Of a stretch of DNA of 64,000 bases, positions 1-10,180 are shown piece after piece; positions within the stretch are counted from its first letter, which is position 1; each line of letters starts with the position of its first letter. The position numbers and the translations under genes are program-made. The notes under the pieces were generated by a model. The model was not told the origin of the DNA. It worked only from the letters and a program-made list of their open reading frames with translations, and searched no databases. The DNA is from Chaenocephalus aceratus. Lineage: Eukaryota; Chordata; Actinopteri; Perciformes; Channichthyidae. The stretch lies in assembly GCA_023974075.1 (NCBI GenBank), contig CM043800.1, forward strand, positions 3,603,319-3,667,318. The letters are read 5' to 3'.

Positions 1-179
1 CAACAAACACGTCGGAGTAGCAGCCTGGAGCTAATGAAGCTAACGGGGCTAGCAAAGAGACCACTGACTTCCGTTACATTAGAATGACTTCCGTTACAGC
101 AAGAATCCCCTCACACACACATAGGTGAAACACATGCCCATTCCCTACTGAGAACCTTTCAGTAAAATGTTTTTCAGGA
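1..179. other. Unassigned left flank
   Basis: No open frame, RNA gene or repeat boundary is recognisable here. A short direct duplication of 'gacttccgttacat/gacttccgttacag' is present near positions 66-100. Confidence 0.4.
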
Positions 180-513
180 GTGTGTGTGTGAGGTAAATTT
201 TCAGTATTGTGTGTGTGAGGTGTTCAGTCGTGAATGTGAGAGGATTTCAGTACTGTGTGTGTGAGGCTTAATTTTCAGTAGTGTGTGTGTGTGTGAGGTG
301 TTCAGTAGTGAATGTGAGAGGATTTCAGTAGTGTGTGTGCAAGGCCAGATGTTTTCAGTAGTGTGTGTGTGTGTGTGTGTTCAGTAGTGAATGTGAGAGG
401 ATTTCAGTAATGTGTGTGCAAGGCCAGATGTTTTCAGTAGTGTGTGTGTGAGGTGTTCAGTAGTGAATGTGAGAGGATTTCAGTAGTGTGTGTGCAAGGC
501 CAGATGTTTGCAG

Positions 514-555
<42 letters not shown>

Positions 556-712
556 CTTAATTTTCAGTAGTGTGTGTGTGAGGTGTTCAGTAGCGAATGT
601 GAGAGTATTGGAGTGGTGTGTGTGCAAGGCCAGATGTGTGAGTATTTCAGTAGTGTGTGTGCAAGGCCAAATGTTTTCAGTAGTGTGTGTGCGAGGTGAG
701 TTTCAATTTTGG
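180..712. repeat. GT-rich minisatellite
   Basis: A tandem array built from alternating blocks such as TTCAGTAGTGTGTGTG, AATGTGAGAGGATTTCAG and CAAGGCCAGATGTTTTCAG. The block 'aaggccagat' recurs at about 341, 420, 496, 626 and 663, giving a unit of roughly 76-80 bp in the better-ordered part, with units lost or expanded elsewhere. A pure (GT)n tract lies near 511-553. The open frame at 488-763 is only the Cys-Val read-through of this repeat. Confidence 0.9.
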
Positions 713-1205
713 CCTACACGGCCCCTCATAAAAATGTCTAACTTGCTTTATGAATTAGTGTGATATATATTGAAGTAGCTGTAGCTTTATCAACGTCTGC
801 ATGTAATCAACAACTGACTGCCAATCAAAAAAAGAAAAGTACAATTCATAGACAACAATATTTATTGTCAATTAACATTGAACTATACAGATATACAGTA
901 AATACTGTGGATATGTGTAATGTTCCTCTCGGGCTGTATTTCAAAATAAAATTGAGAAAATAGCTTTTGAAAATATGTGCATCTTAAAACACCAAAAATT
1001 GCTTTTTTTTAGAGAACAAGCACAGTGATATGATGATATGAGTTGGCACCGTAAATGAGCAACACACTGAGGAACAGAGCAGTGAGGAGTGTTTCACAGA
1101 GCACAGTTTACAGGTCAACCAGGATCAGATAAGCAGCCTATCATTTCATTGATCAGGTTTTAGTTTGCCCCGAGTTACTAGGAAAAAGGTTTCCAGACTT
1201 ACCTG
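713..1205. other. Unassigned AT-rich interval
   Basis: No gene or element boundary recognised. The short frame at 760-963 has no recognisable motif and ends in AT-rich sequence with an AATAAA-like string, so it is not called. Confidence 0.4.
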
Positions 1206-1712
1206 CAGCTGTATAAAGTAAGTAATACTTTTACTCAAGTATTGTGAGGGACGTGTACTTTCCTTGAGTATTTAAATGTTGCTACTTTGTACTTCTACTC
1301 CACTAGAGTTCAGAGGTAAATGGTGTACTTCTACTCCACTACATGTATTCAATACCTTTAGTAACTTCACAGATGTGGATGAATGATGGTAAATATAACC
1401 AAGTGTTGAATCAGACTTTAGTTCCACCTGGAGTAAATCCACCAGCTACCCTGCAGTCTACAAAGTCATTCAAACTAGCTGCACCTTCACCAGCTTTGAG
1501 AACACTTTCATGATCAATCATTATAAAACATATCATAGATATTATTCTGAAATGGACCAATCTGCACAATGACTACTTTTACTTTTGGTACTTTAACTAT
1601 ATTTTGATGCCAATACTTTTGTACCTTTACTTGAGTAACATTTTGAATGCAGGACTTTTACTTGTAACAGAGTATTCATACCCTTTCAGAGTACTTCTCC
1701 CACCTCTGCTAC
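1206..1712 (+). repeat. Interspersed repeat family A, forward copy
   Basis: Contains the phrases ACTTTTACTCAAGTATTG, TACTTCTACTCCACTA and AGGACTTTTACTTGTAACAG. The internal part (tgcagtctacaaagtcattcaaactag through ctgcacaatgactactttt) reappears in reverse complement at about 8670-8935, and the terminal phrases recur at 9955-10166. This looks like a widespread teleost interspersed repeat ending in a 'cccacctctg' terminus. I cannot name its superfamily, and the short overlapping frames at 1604-1900 are by-products of it. Confidence 0.7.
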
Positions 1713-1863
1713 CAGGTCCCAGTCCAGCCAGGTTTGAGACTTCCACCTCAGGTCTATCATTTGGCCAGACCCAAACACAGCGTTTCCTCCAGAAGTATCT
1801 GCGACGCTGTGAACATAAGTCAGAGTCAAACTGCAGCACAGGCTGCGGTTATTACCTACTTAA

Positions 1864-2337
1864 AGGGGACCTATCATGCAAAATGCACTTTTGTACGTAA
1901 TTTATACATGAATGTGTCCCTGGTGTGTCAGGGAACTCACCAAGTGTCAGAAACACAACCCTCTCTCTTTTCCTCCATACCCAAATCTCTAAAAACGGGG
2001 CTGCAACAGAGCCGTTTATTATTTGAATGTATCTGACGTCAGAAACGGGTGCTCCGCCTATATAGGCAACTCTCCACTTATCAGGGGAATGAGAGACCGC
2101 TCGAAAGCGCTGGAGACACTGTAGTACATATGCCAGGCCTGTAAGTGGCGCTGTAGTCTGCCACAGAAGCAGAATCAGCCCTTCCAAAAACAGGGCTGGA
2201 AAAGAGCAAATGGAACGAAATGAGGCATGGCTAAAATGCATGATCTGTTTGGTATTTTGAAATAAAAAACTTCACAGACATGTTTTATAGGTATGGCCCT
2301 ACAATATATGTTTCAAATATAGCATGATAGGTCCACT
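1864..2337. mobile_element. TTAA-flanked MITE, family 1 (copy a)
   Basis: Terminal inverted repeats AGGGGACCTATCATGC (left) and GCATGATAGGTCCACT (right) are flanked on both sides by TTAA (1860-1863 and 2338-2341). A TTAA target duplication is the hallmark of piggyBac and Kolobok-type transposons. There is no transposase frame, so this is a non-autonomous ~474-bp copy. Related copies are at 4982-5589 and 11969-12382. Confidence 0.8.
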
Positions 2338-2341
2338 TTAA

Positions 2342-2869
2342 AATGTAGAGCCCAGACACTGCTCTATGTTTCATACTACATGGCTTCTTAGTACACTAGA
2401 AAAATGATGTATTACACTTTAGGATATTTATAATAATAGGTCATCTTCACCCATGGCAATACATGTGGCATCATGGAGGAGAGATTAGATTTCCTTTAAA
2501 AGTCATGAAAATAAAATAAGGGAAATGACAGCAAATAAAGAGCAGTTCTTTTTGTTAACATATAAACAGATTTACACATAATTAATATGCATGCCAATAT
2601 GTAAAGAGTACATAATCCATGTTTTTCCTTTTTTTAAATGTATATATTAAGCTGCTAGGAAATCACAAAACATAATATTTTCAGGGTTTGAATTCCACCT
2701 CAAAAGTTGCCCACTACAACGTGCTGCAATGTTCACTTTGGTTTTGTTTGCGACAGTGGATTAGTCTCTTCTGACTGTTCAATATTCTATCAATCCTTTT
2801 GACAGTGGACATCTCTGTTTTCTTCTTGTATGATCAGTGTTTGGGTCCAGACATTCAAATTAGTAAGGA
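2342..2869. other. Unassigned interval with a possible exon at its end
   Basis: Mostly AT-rich with no identifiable element. From about 2803 (after 'ccttttgacag', which resembles a splice acceptor) to the hAT insertion site, two plus-strand frames stay open. One of them continues on the far side of the hAT element to a TGA near 3790 when the element is ignored. This may be chance; no protein family is recognised. Confidence 0.25.
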
Positions 2870-2877
2870 GTCTCCAG

Positions 2878-3660
2878 TAGGGATGGGTATCGTTTGAAAT
2901 GTATCGATTCCGATTCTGCTTATCGATTCCCCGTTTCGAATTCCAAAAATTGTAAAAGAAAGAGGTCAAACGTTTAGATAACAAAAATATCTTTATTCTT
3001 TTAAGCTTTAACTAACATTTTTACAAATCAAAAATATACATGCAATACAAATGTATTGCACAAGAGCTGTGCTTTATTTTAAATGAGCTATGCCTGTGGC
3101 AAGCTATTAAAAGGCATTACACTGTGCCTTGTCTTTTCTTTCTTAGTGTAGTGGAGCATCACTTCAGAGCGTTTACCGCGACCCATCTTTGGTGTTATGA
3201 AGTGACTGAGCTCGTGAACTGTCTACGGGAGGGCGGGGGAGCCTCGCTGCGGGGCAACTGTGCACCTCTGTCACCTGTCAGCGCAACTTACGATGCCGTT
3301 TTAAAAAATGAAGGGCGGTGCTGGCCATCAGCTAAACGAGCCGGCCGTCAACGGCCCGCTGACGACCGGCCGTTCTGTGATTCTCCAGAACACACAGATG
3401 GCCAGTCCGCCCTTAACCTGTATTCCACCGGGTACCCATACAAAATACACAATTTCGGTTCTGCTTAACGGTTCCTAAATGCGGTAGACCCTGTATTCCC
3501 ACCGGGTCCGTCTGCGCCGCGGTGACCCGCTGGAATACAGGGTCTACCGTATTTAGGAACCGTTAAGCAGAACCAAAATTGTGTATTTTGTATGGGTGCC
3601 CGATACCCGGCATTTTCTTATCGGTTCTCATCTGGAACCGAGTTTCGGTTCCCAACCCTA
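2878..3660. mobile_element. Non-autonomous hAT element, TSD GTCTCCAG
   Basis: Termini TAGGGATGGG (left) and CCCAACCCTA (right) form the inverted repeat, and the element is bounded by a perfect 8-bp duplication GTCTCCAG (2870-2877 and 3661-3668), diagnostic of hAT-type insertion. The interior is a set of inverted 'tatcgattccgattctgc'-type subterminal repeats plus a GC-rich core. The 142-aa frame at 3040-3468 shows no transposase motif and is not called. Confidence 0.9.
3431..3600. repeat. Internal inverted repeat (hairpin) of the hAT element
   Basis: Arms of about 69 bp (3431-3499 and 3532-3600) are near-perfect reverse complements. Both carry ATACAAAATACACAATTT, GCTTAACGGTTCCTAAAT and AGACCCTGTATTCC or their complements. 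The GC-rich loop is about 32 bp. Transcribed, this would form a long stem. Confidence 0.85.
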
Positions 3661-3668
3661 GTCTCCAG

Positions 3669-3974
3669 TGTAGCAGGCGGTTCACAGGAGGTCTGCTCAC
3701 TGAGGAACTACGAAAGAGGCGACCAGTCCTAGCTAACATCAAGAGAGACATTCTGATGGAAGATCAGAGAGAATCTGCCACATTTTCATGACTTAATTTT
3801 TCTGCTAGCCTGAGAGGACAGGATGAGGAAGGCCTGCCGAGAACTTCAAAAACACACAGACTTTGAATGTACAAAATGTAACCTTTTATTTACTGTACAT
3901 TTATGGTTTTACAGTTATACACATAAGATGTCACCAGCTTGATCACTTCATCTCAACCTCAGTTTGACTTTGGT
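3669..3974. other. Flank of the hAT insertion and putative 3'UTR
   Basis: Holds the tail of the plus-strand open frame mentioned for 2342-2869. On the minus strand it holds an AATAAA signal (seen as TTTATT near 3885-3890) about 90 bases downstream of the stop codon of the candidate minus-strand exon at 3975-4220. Confidence 0.35.
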
Positions 3975-4220
3975 TCATTCTGTTTGGTTTTTTAAATAAG
4001 CTGTTTTACTCTCCTCTTGGAAACAACACTCAGACTGTGTAATAGACAGAACTGAGTCCAGAAGCTTGATGTTCTGGTCATGCTCCAGTGGCTGTGGAGT
4101 ATTTTCAGGCAAAAACAAACCCTGAGCCATCACTGCAGTTGGACCAACACGTGAACTGGTAAACACGTGAGACAAAGTCATAGATTTTCTTCTTCCAAAT
4201 AAATCTTTATGTTCTAACAC
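3975..4220 (-). CDS. Possible terminal exon of an unrecognised gene
   Basis: On the minus strand an open frame of about 80 codons ends in TGA at 3975-3977 and is followed about 90 bases later by an AATAAA signal, which is how a last coding exon with a short 3'UTR would look. Residue composition is balanced (basic stretch FGRRKS, then acidic/amide-rich C-terminus ending KNQTE) and not repeat-like, unlike most frames here. No ATG opens the frame; it begins after an in-frame TGA, with 'tgttag' just upstream as a weak possible acceptor. I do not recognise the family and no upstream exon was found. It could equally be a chance frame or a transposon remnant. Confidence 0.3.
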   Translation of the reverse strand: MLEHKDLFGRRKSMTLSHVFTSSRVGPTAVMAQGLFLPENTPQPLEHDQNIKLLDSVLSITQSECCFQEESKTAYLKNQTE

Positions 4221-4572
4221 TCAATTGCAAGTCCTAAAACTGAAAGTAGATGCATTTTGCTGCACTAATTGGTTATTAAGGCAGCAGCTATAAATCTCAA
4301 CATCCCGTTTGAGTAGAGCGAGGACCTTTGTTAAGTGTAAATTCAAGTCGTTCTTCCTTCATTAAATGTATGTTTGTTGTTGTTATTTGTCTAAACAAAT
4401 GAAGGTCCTTCCACACTGAAAACAGCGTTGGCATTAAAAGATACATCCAATAATAATTTAATGTACAATAACCCTGCTTCGTCCAATATACTCTATGTAT
4501 TCTACTTTAGTTATTATGGCTGCTACTTCTCTAAGCAATCATGTAATAATCATTGTAAAATGCAAGACATTC
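4221..4572. other. Unassigned interval
   Basis: AT-rich sequence between the candidate exon and the next hAT insertion; no gene or element boundary seen. Confidence 0.4.
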
Positions 4573-4580
4573 ATTTAAGG

Positions 4581-4975
4581 CAGGGGTTCTCAAAGTTTTG
4601 ATGAGTGAGGGCCAACGTAGGTACCCAATATTGGATTGAGGGCACCGCCCAAGAAAAAACGGAACACAAAATCATTCCAAAACAAATCCTTTCTTTATTG
4701 TACCAACCAATTACCGCAACTCGCGAGATGCCTAGTTGCCATGCAACCAGTAGTCTAGCAAACTTTCCACAAGCTGTCATTCATAATTTAGGAATGACAA
4801 CCCAGGGGCGCAGTTTTACCATTCTTAAATTCCATTCTAATTCTTACTCGATACAACCATGGAGGATTAAAATATAACGCATGCATTTCAGCATGTCACA
4901 TTAACTATCGCGGGCCGCCAGAAACATTTCCGGAGGGCCGCCATTGGCCCGCGGGCCGCACTTTGAGAACCCCTG
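4581..4975. mobile_element. hAT MITE, TSD ATTTAAGG
   Basis: Perfect 16-bp termini CAGGGGTTCTCAAAGT and ACTTTGAGAACCCCTG, flanked by perfect 8-bp duplications ATTTAAGG (4573-4580 and 4976-4983). The interior (GCGGGCCGC-rich right end) has no transposase. The duplicated target is the TTAA and first bases of the adjacent TTAA MITE, so this hAT inserted into that MITE's left terminus and is the younger of the two. Confidence 0.92.
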
Positions 4976-4981
4976 ATTTAA

Positions 4982-5589
4982 GGGGACATATTATGCAGAT
5001 TTTCTGATTGATATTTGTATTTTGTGAATACTGTGACATGTTTCCATCTTTTAAAGGTGGGGTAGGTCGATTTGAGAAACCGGCTCGAGATACACTTGTT
5101 GTTATATTCCATGGAATGCTCTTAACACCCGATAGCAACGAATATCTGAAGACAAAACATCGTTTAAAAAAATGTCATCTGTGGAAGCCGTGGTTCTGTA
5201 AAAAGCACGACCAATCATCTGAGCCGGCCCGGCTAAAGTAACTGGATGGCCTACCTGCCTGTCAGCCTTCCATCTGTGCACAAACTGATCTCGTGCCCTC
5301 ATTGGTCATGTGCGCGTTCCTGTGTGTTGGAGGAGGGGCTCTGTGAGGAAGTCTGAAGGAAGTGGCAGATTTTTTTCCAGTCGTGTATTTTCAAATTCTA
5401 GCGCACACGAGCTGGTTTCTCAAGCTTACCCCACAGTCTGTGCTGCATCATCTCTTTTTAACCTCTGTCTGAAACCAGAGTCCAGCCTGCTCTGATTGGT
5501 TAGCTGGGATTTAGCCTTTGCAGACCATTTACATGCACTAAAAACCTATATAGACAGGGCAAACACCCAAAAAGCATAATAGGGCCCCT
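4982..5589. mobile_element. TTAA-flanked MITE, family 1 (copy b)
   Basis: Termini GGGGACATATTATGC and GCATAATAGGGCCCCT, with TTAA at 4978-4981 and 5590-5593. A family-2 TTAA MITE (5055-5434) is nested inside, and the hAT MITE at 4581-4975 sits on its left edge. No coding capacity. Confidence 0.8.
5055..5434. mobile_element. TTAA MITE, family 2 (copy 1, nested)
   Basis: Begins TTAA|AGGTGGGGTAGGT and ends with CTGGTTTCTCAAGCTTACCCCA. The interior (GAGAAACCGGCTCGAG, TTCCATGGAATGCTCTTAAC, GTGCCCTCATTGGTCATGTG) is shared with the copies at 12387-12768 and 26743-27105. The right TTAA is lost. No open frame of interest. Confidence 0.8.
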
Positions 5590-5593
5590 TTAA

Positions 5594-6717
5594 ATACTTT
5601 CTTAACATTGTTTTTTAATTTTTTACTAACATCTCTATTTGATATGTTAGCTCACTCTCTTCTTATTTGTGTTTTGCCTTCTATCTTGTCACTTTTGCTG
5701 TGTCTATTAAAGTATTCCCTTTTTTCTGGACACAAACTGATAGCTTGCTTCAATCAGAAAGCTTCCATCGACCCAGTGGGATTTAACCCCATAGTGAAAT
5801 AAAGTGAACATCAGATGTGAACCTGAGTCCCTGTGGAGCAGAGGACAGAGTGTAATGTCTCCTCTCTGCAGTAGCAGCTCAGCAACAACTGGTGGCAGTG
5901 GAGTGCTGCTGGAGCTGCCTGAACACCGTCATGATATACAACGTCCTGCAGCAAATTAAACACACACACACACACACGCACGTTCATACAGAGGAAGCCA
6001 CACTCCCACACACACAACACACATACATGCATTTACAGACATGCAAGCTCAAACGCACACATATATTAACACAACAAGTGGGGTTGAGATCATTGCTCGC
6101 AGGAAAGAGTTTCTTTTTAACCCAGCCTTCCCCGGTCTGATTCTCTGCCAGACTCCGGGCCTCTCCAGCTGGCCGTATCCAAGCAGCCGTGACACTGCAG
6201 AGATTTAGAGGGTTGTGGGCAAAGAGATGGACACAAGACTCATTGAAGGAGAAAGATGGGATCCAATTGGGAGGAGGGGTCGGGGCGGTCCTCCTTAACC
6301 CCCGTGTTCCAGCTTCACCCTGCAAACACTCGGAGGTACTGTGTCCCGGAAGGATCATTAAAGCCATTCCTTGCATCGTGTTTTTATATCCATTCTGATC
6401 CTACACAGGAAGGACACAAGTATATTTACCTTTAGAATAAGCAAGAGGACATATTCTGCTGATGTTCAGGTGTATATCAGTATGTAGTGTCTCTACTGGG
6501 ACATGTCTCCATACTTTAATGTTCAAAAAGCTCTTTCTTGTTCTCATACTGCCCGTGCTGCAGCACCTCTCTTCACCCTCTGTCTTGTTTTAACCCGCTG
6601 ACTATCAATCAATGTTTATTATCAACCTCAACATCCTCCATTTGCATCCAAATGAGACGTTTGTTGCTTTGTAGATTCCTGCATCTCCTGCTCCACTACT
6701 TTTCTGTCATGTCTCTT
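5594..6717. other. Unassigned interval with a short CA microsatellite
   Basis: Contains a (CA)n tract at about 5961-5980 followed by impure CA sequence to ~6060. Around 5811-5955 both strands keep open frames bounded by splice-like signals ('ctctctgcag' on plus, 'tttgctgcag' on minus), so a host exon is possible but neither strand gives a recognisable protein. The remaining sequence shows nothing I can identify. Confidence 0.35.
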
Positions 6718-8060
6718 CCCAGCTAGAAATGTTTGGTTCTAAAAACATTCTGACAATGTTACATTCATTGTTCTAGGAATGTTTTCAGCGGGAAGTTTTC
6801 TTTTGGTTCCAGAACGTTCTTCTGAAAGGTAGGATAACGTTCTCTAAAAACATTCTTCAAATGTTTTTGATAACATTGTTAGAACATTATGCCTGTTCTT
6901 AAAACGTGTTCAGCTGCAAGTTAGATTGTTCATGTTGCCAGAATGTTATTATTTTAGAGAAGGATAACGTGCTTTGTTTAAAACATTATGCAAATGTTCT
7001 GTGGTAACAATTTACTAAAATATCTTTACATTATTAGAACATAAAGACATGATATTCCTGTAATTGTTCAAATCAAAATTCCTGGGTAAGTGGACTGACC
7101 ACGTGGTCATTAGGATGATTTTGATAGTTTACTTAACTATTGGAATGTTCTATTAACACATGTAAAAGGATGAATCGGAATCAGCTGGTGAAAGTAACAT
7201 TTGTTTATTAGGAAAGGGGATCTGGGAGTGGAGGTTGGTTATGGCGGCAGTGGGAAACAGTTGTTCCAGGGTGGGTAGAGAGGCCTGGCTGGTCTTGGGA
7301 GTGTGGAAGGCCTTGGATTCCTCCTGGGAGAGACACAAATGAGTGTGAGGCAAAAGTTGCCAAAGAATATGCTGGTAAAAAGCTAGAGCGGCCGCAACAA
7401 TCCGTTCAGAGCAACAATCCGGCAGGGAATGAGTGCAGGCTGCAGGCTTTCAGAGTGTGGCTGATGAGCAGGTTGCAGGTGTGGTTGATTGGAGATGGCT
7501 CCCAGCCGTGTCGAGCAGACCAGCAGGCAGAGAGAGACACACAGTAGAAACAAACGCATACAGGGGTTTCAGGGACGGGCAGTGAGTCGGTCCGTTCCTC
7601 TATATGTCTGTCGGTCTCAAATCTAAAGGGTGCAATAACGACTTTTATCCAATATGCATAAACAGCGGACACTGTTTCTACGCAGCCCTCACAAACCACA
7701 CACGGCCAGATAGACATATAACAGTTAGAACCTACATACGACACACAACCTTTATAGTCAGAGAAAAGTGTGATTATTTTTGGATATTTTACACATGATA
7801 TTCTGAATACTGTGGGCCTACATACATTAGTGTGGTTATAAGTGCATGTGAGTGAATATTGGCATGCACATTTGTTTTATATGTCTTATTCATTGTCTCA
7901 ATGCGCTCATACATCTTAAGAAAGTTATCACCAAAATGTTAAGAATGTTTTTAAAGAACGTTATCCTACCTTTCAGAAGAACATTCTGGGAACCAAAATA
8001 AAACGTTCTGCTGAAAACATTCCTAGAACAACGAATGGTAACAAACATTTCTAGCTGGGA
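6718..8060. mobile_element. Fold-back element with AACGTTC-rich arms
   Basis: The left end CCCAGCTAGAAATG and right end CATTTCTAGCTGGG are inverted repeats. The arms (about 6718-6850 and 7955-8060) share TCTAGGAATGTTTTCAG, TTCTGAAAGGTAGGATAACG and related strings in opposite orientation. The middle (about 7080-7900) is unrelated sequence with no identified gene; it includes a possible insertion around 7150-7790. No transposase was seen, so the superfamily is open. Confidence 0.65.
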
Positions 8061-8660
8061 ACTCACACATGCCACCGCAAACATGCAATATCTGCTTACA
8101 GCTCATCATGAATTACGTGCATGTTTGTTTTTTTCAAAAGGAAAATATGGTGACATCAGATTTTTTTTAAAACATCCTTTTCAAACAAATGCAACAAGTT
8201 TGTTTTTCAAAGCGCTCTAGAAATAAATCTGACGTTGACCATGACCGTGTTAATATTTGCCATAACAGGAACGTTTTATAAAAAAAGAATAACATCCTGA
8301 AAACATTTTCAGAATGTGTCTTGGAGAATGTTCTTCATTTGTTATCATGTAACATTGAGGGAACGTTTTATAAAGAACATCTTTAATGTGTTACCCAACA
8401 ACGTCCAAAACACATCCTTAGAATGTTGTAGGCAAAACGTTCCACCTTTGGACATCACATTAAAGGAACGTTTCATAAAAAACTTTCTGTCATCTCAGGC
8501 CTCAATAACATCCTCTGAATGTTGCAGTTGAAACATTATTTGAAAAATAAACATCCTAAAAAGGTTCTTTGAACATCAGATTAAAACGTTTCTTTAAAAC
8601 CTTATTAGAACCAATAGGTAACGTTAGCCAACGTTGTGAGAACGTTCCCCGCTAGCTGGG
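8061..8660. repeat. AACGTTC sub-repeat array ending GCTAGCTGGG
   Basis: From about 8240 onward the motif AACGTT(C/T) recurs every few dozen bases in phrases such as GAGGGAACGTTTTATAAAG, ending in GAACGTTCCCCGCTAGCTGGG. It shares its terminus with the adjacent fold-back unit and is probably a degenerate second unit of the same family. Confidence 0.6.
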
Positions 8661-8669
8661 TTTCAACTC

Positions 8670-8935
8670 AGATTTTGTGCTAAAGTCAAAGTAGATGTAC
8701 CAGAGAGTAGGAATACTCTGTTACAAGTAAAAGTCCTGCATTTAAAATGTTACAAAAGTATTCTCATCAACATATAGTGAAAGTAGCGACAGTCAAAGTA
8801 GTCATTGTGCAGATTGGTCCATTTCAGAATAATATATGATGTGTTTTATAATGATTGATCATGAAAGTGTTCTCAAAGCTGGTGAAGGTGCAGCTAGTCT
8901 GAATGATTTTGTAGACTGCAGGGTAGCTTGTTAGG
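8670..8935 (-). repeat. Interspersed repeat family A, reverse copy
   Basis: Reverse complement of the internal and right part of 1206-1712: TGTTACAAGTAAAAGTCCTG, CATTGTGCAGATTGGTCCAT and CTGAATGATTTTGTAGACTGC can be matched one for one. Confidence 0.75.
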
Positions 8936-9310
8936 AGGTAAGTTATTGTACGCTTGGTCAAGGAGACTCTTGCATTGTAATGAAGTTACTGGTTTGCTAG
9001 CACTTTTTTTGTAAAGCTGAAGCTAATGCTCGTGGTTCCATCAAATAGAAAAGCTGGTCTCGGTTAAATGTAACTGATGACCAGAGAAACACAAAGTCTA
9101 ATCCACCCCTGACTTTACGGCGCAGTAAGTTAAAATGAATACAAGCCAACCATTTTTGCTTGAGGACCCTTAAATAGTATAGCATGAATAAAAGGTTTCA
9201 TCACAACAAAATCATTAGAAGTTGTATAAAAAGGTATCAACTTGAAAATAAGGTTTCTTGGAAAAAGCATAGCAGAAAGGAGAAGAATCCATGTCCGTGT
9301 ATGTGTTCAC
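8936..9310. other. Unassigned interval
   Basis: No gene, element boundary or repeat recognised. Confidence 0.35.
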
Positions 9311-9312
9311 AA

Positions 9313-9830
9313 TCTGTGATATAATAATAATAATCAACTTTATTTATATAGCACCTTTCATGCTTGACGCAGGCCAAAGTGCTTTACAGAGTATGACAGA
9401 AAATGGCAATAACAAATGAGAAACATAATTAAAAACAAGGTATAAACAAACAGTTATATCACTGAACCATAAAACAATAAAACACGAACAGTGATACTAC
9501 TAAAACATTACAATTCCCCCAAATTATGAGCCAAATTAAAAAGATAGGTCTTTCATTTACTTTTTAAAATTCCAATTGAGGTTGCCGTTCTAAGATAAAA
9601 TGTTCTTGTAATGCACTCTATAGCCTAGGTACTTTTAAAAGTGAAACATTGGAGGATCTACGTAAGTGTCGTTGCTGGTTGATAAAATGAGAGACAGTCA
9701 CTTAAATATGTTAGGGCAAGGTCATGTAAAGCCTTGTAAATTATTAAAAGCACTTTAAAATAAATTCTGATTTTGCCCCTGAGAGACGCACCCATTGTAA
9801 TATTCTGTAAGTGTGGTGAAGTTCATTCTC
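9313..9830 (-). repeat. LINE-type 3' end fragment (minus orientation)
   Basis: Starts with (AAT)n and CAACTTTATTTATATAGCACC...AAAGTGCTTTACAGAG, the form that teleost non-LTR retrotransposon or SINE 3' tails take when read on the opposite strand. No reverse-transcriptase frame remains, so the assignment rests on the tail alone. Confidence 0.5.
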
Positions 9831-9954
9831 TGTGTAGACAATGTCAGGTGATAGATTATTTTGAGTTGAATCATCAGGACAAACTATGAAAAAATTAAGA
9901 TTTTCCAGAAATAAGGTCAATCAGAACGTTGTTTACAACAGTAAAATGCTACTT

Positions 9955-10166
9955 GATACTTTATTTTCTAGGAATGTCACATATATTTATATACACAATG
10001 ATTACTTTTACTGATATACTTTAAATATATTTGGTGGAGAATACTTTTGTACTTTTACCTAGGTAAAATGCGGGACTTTAGTAGTAGTAGTAATTAAGTA
10101 TTTTGACAATAATGTCTTTGTACTTTTACTGAAGTAAAGCATCTGAATACTTTTTCCACCACTGAG
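9955..10166. repeat. Family A-like terminal fragment
   Basis: Repeats of the type GATTACTTTTACTGATATACTTTAA, TACTTTTACCTAGGTAAAATG and TTTGTACTTTTACTGAAGTAAAG resemble the ends of the family A repeats at 1206 and 8670. Confidence 0.5.
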
Positions 10167-10180
10167 TTTTAGGAACAAAA

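Noticed and set aside
3040..3468. 142-codon frame inside the 2878-3660 hAT
   Set aside because: No BED finger, RNase H-like or dimerisation motif; it runs through terminal and hairpin repeats of the element.
5811..5955. Possible host exon with splice-like borders on both strands
   Set aside because: Neither strand gives a recognisable protein, and signals on both strands at the same place suggest coincidence.
5984..6376. 130-codon minus-strand frame
   Set aside because: Partly translated from CA-rich repeat; no domain and no supporting splice or poly(A) signals.
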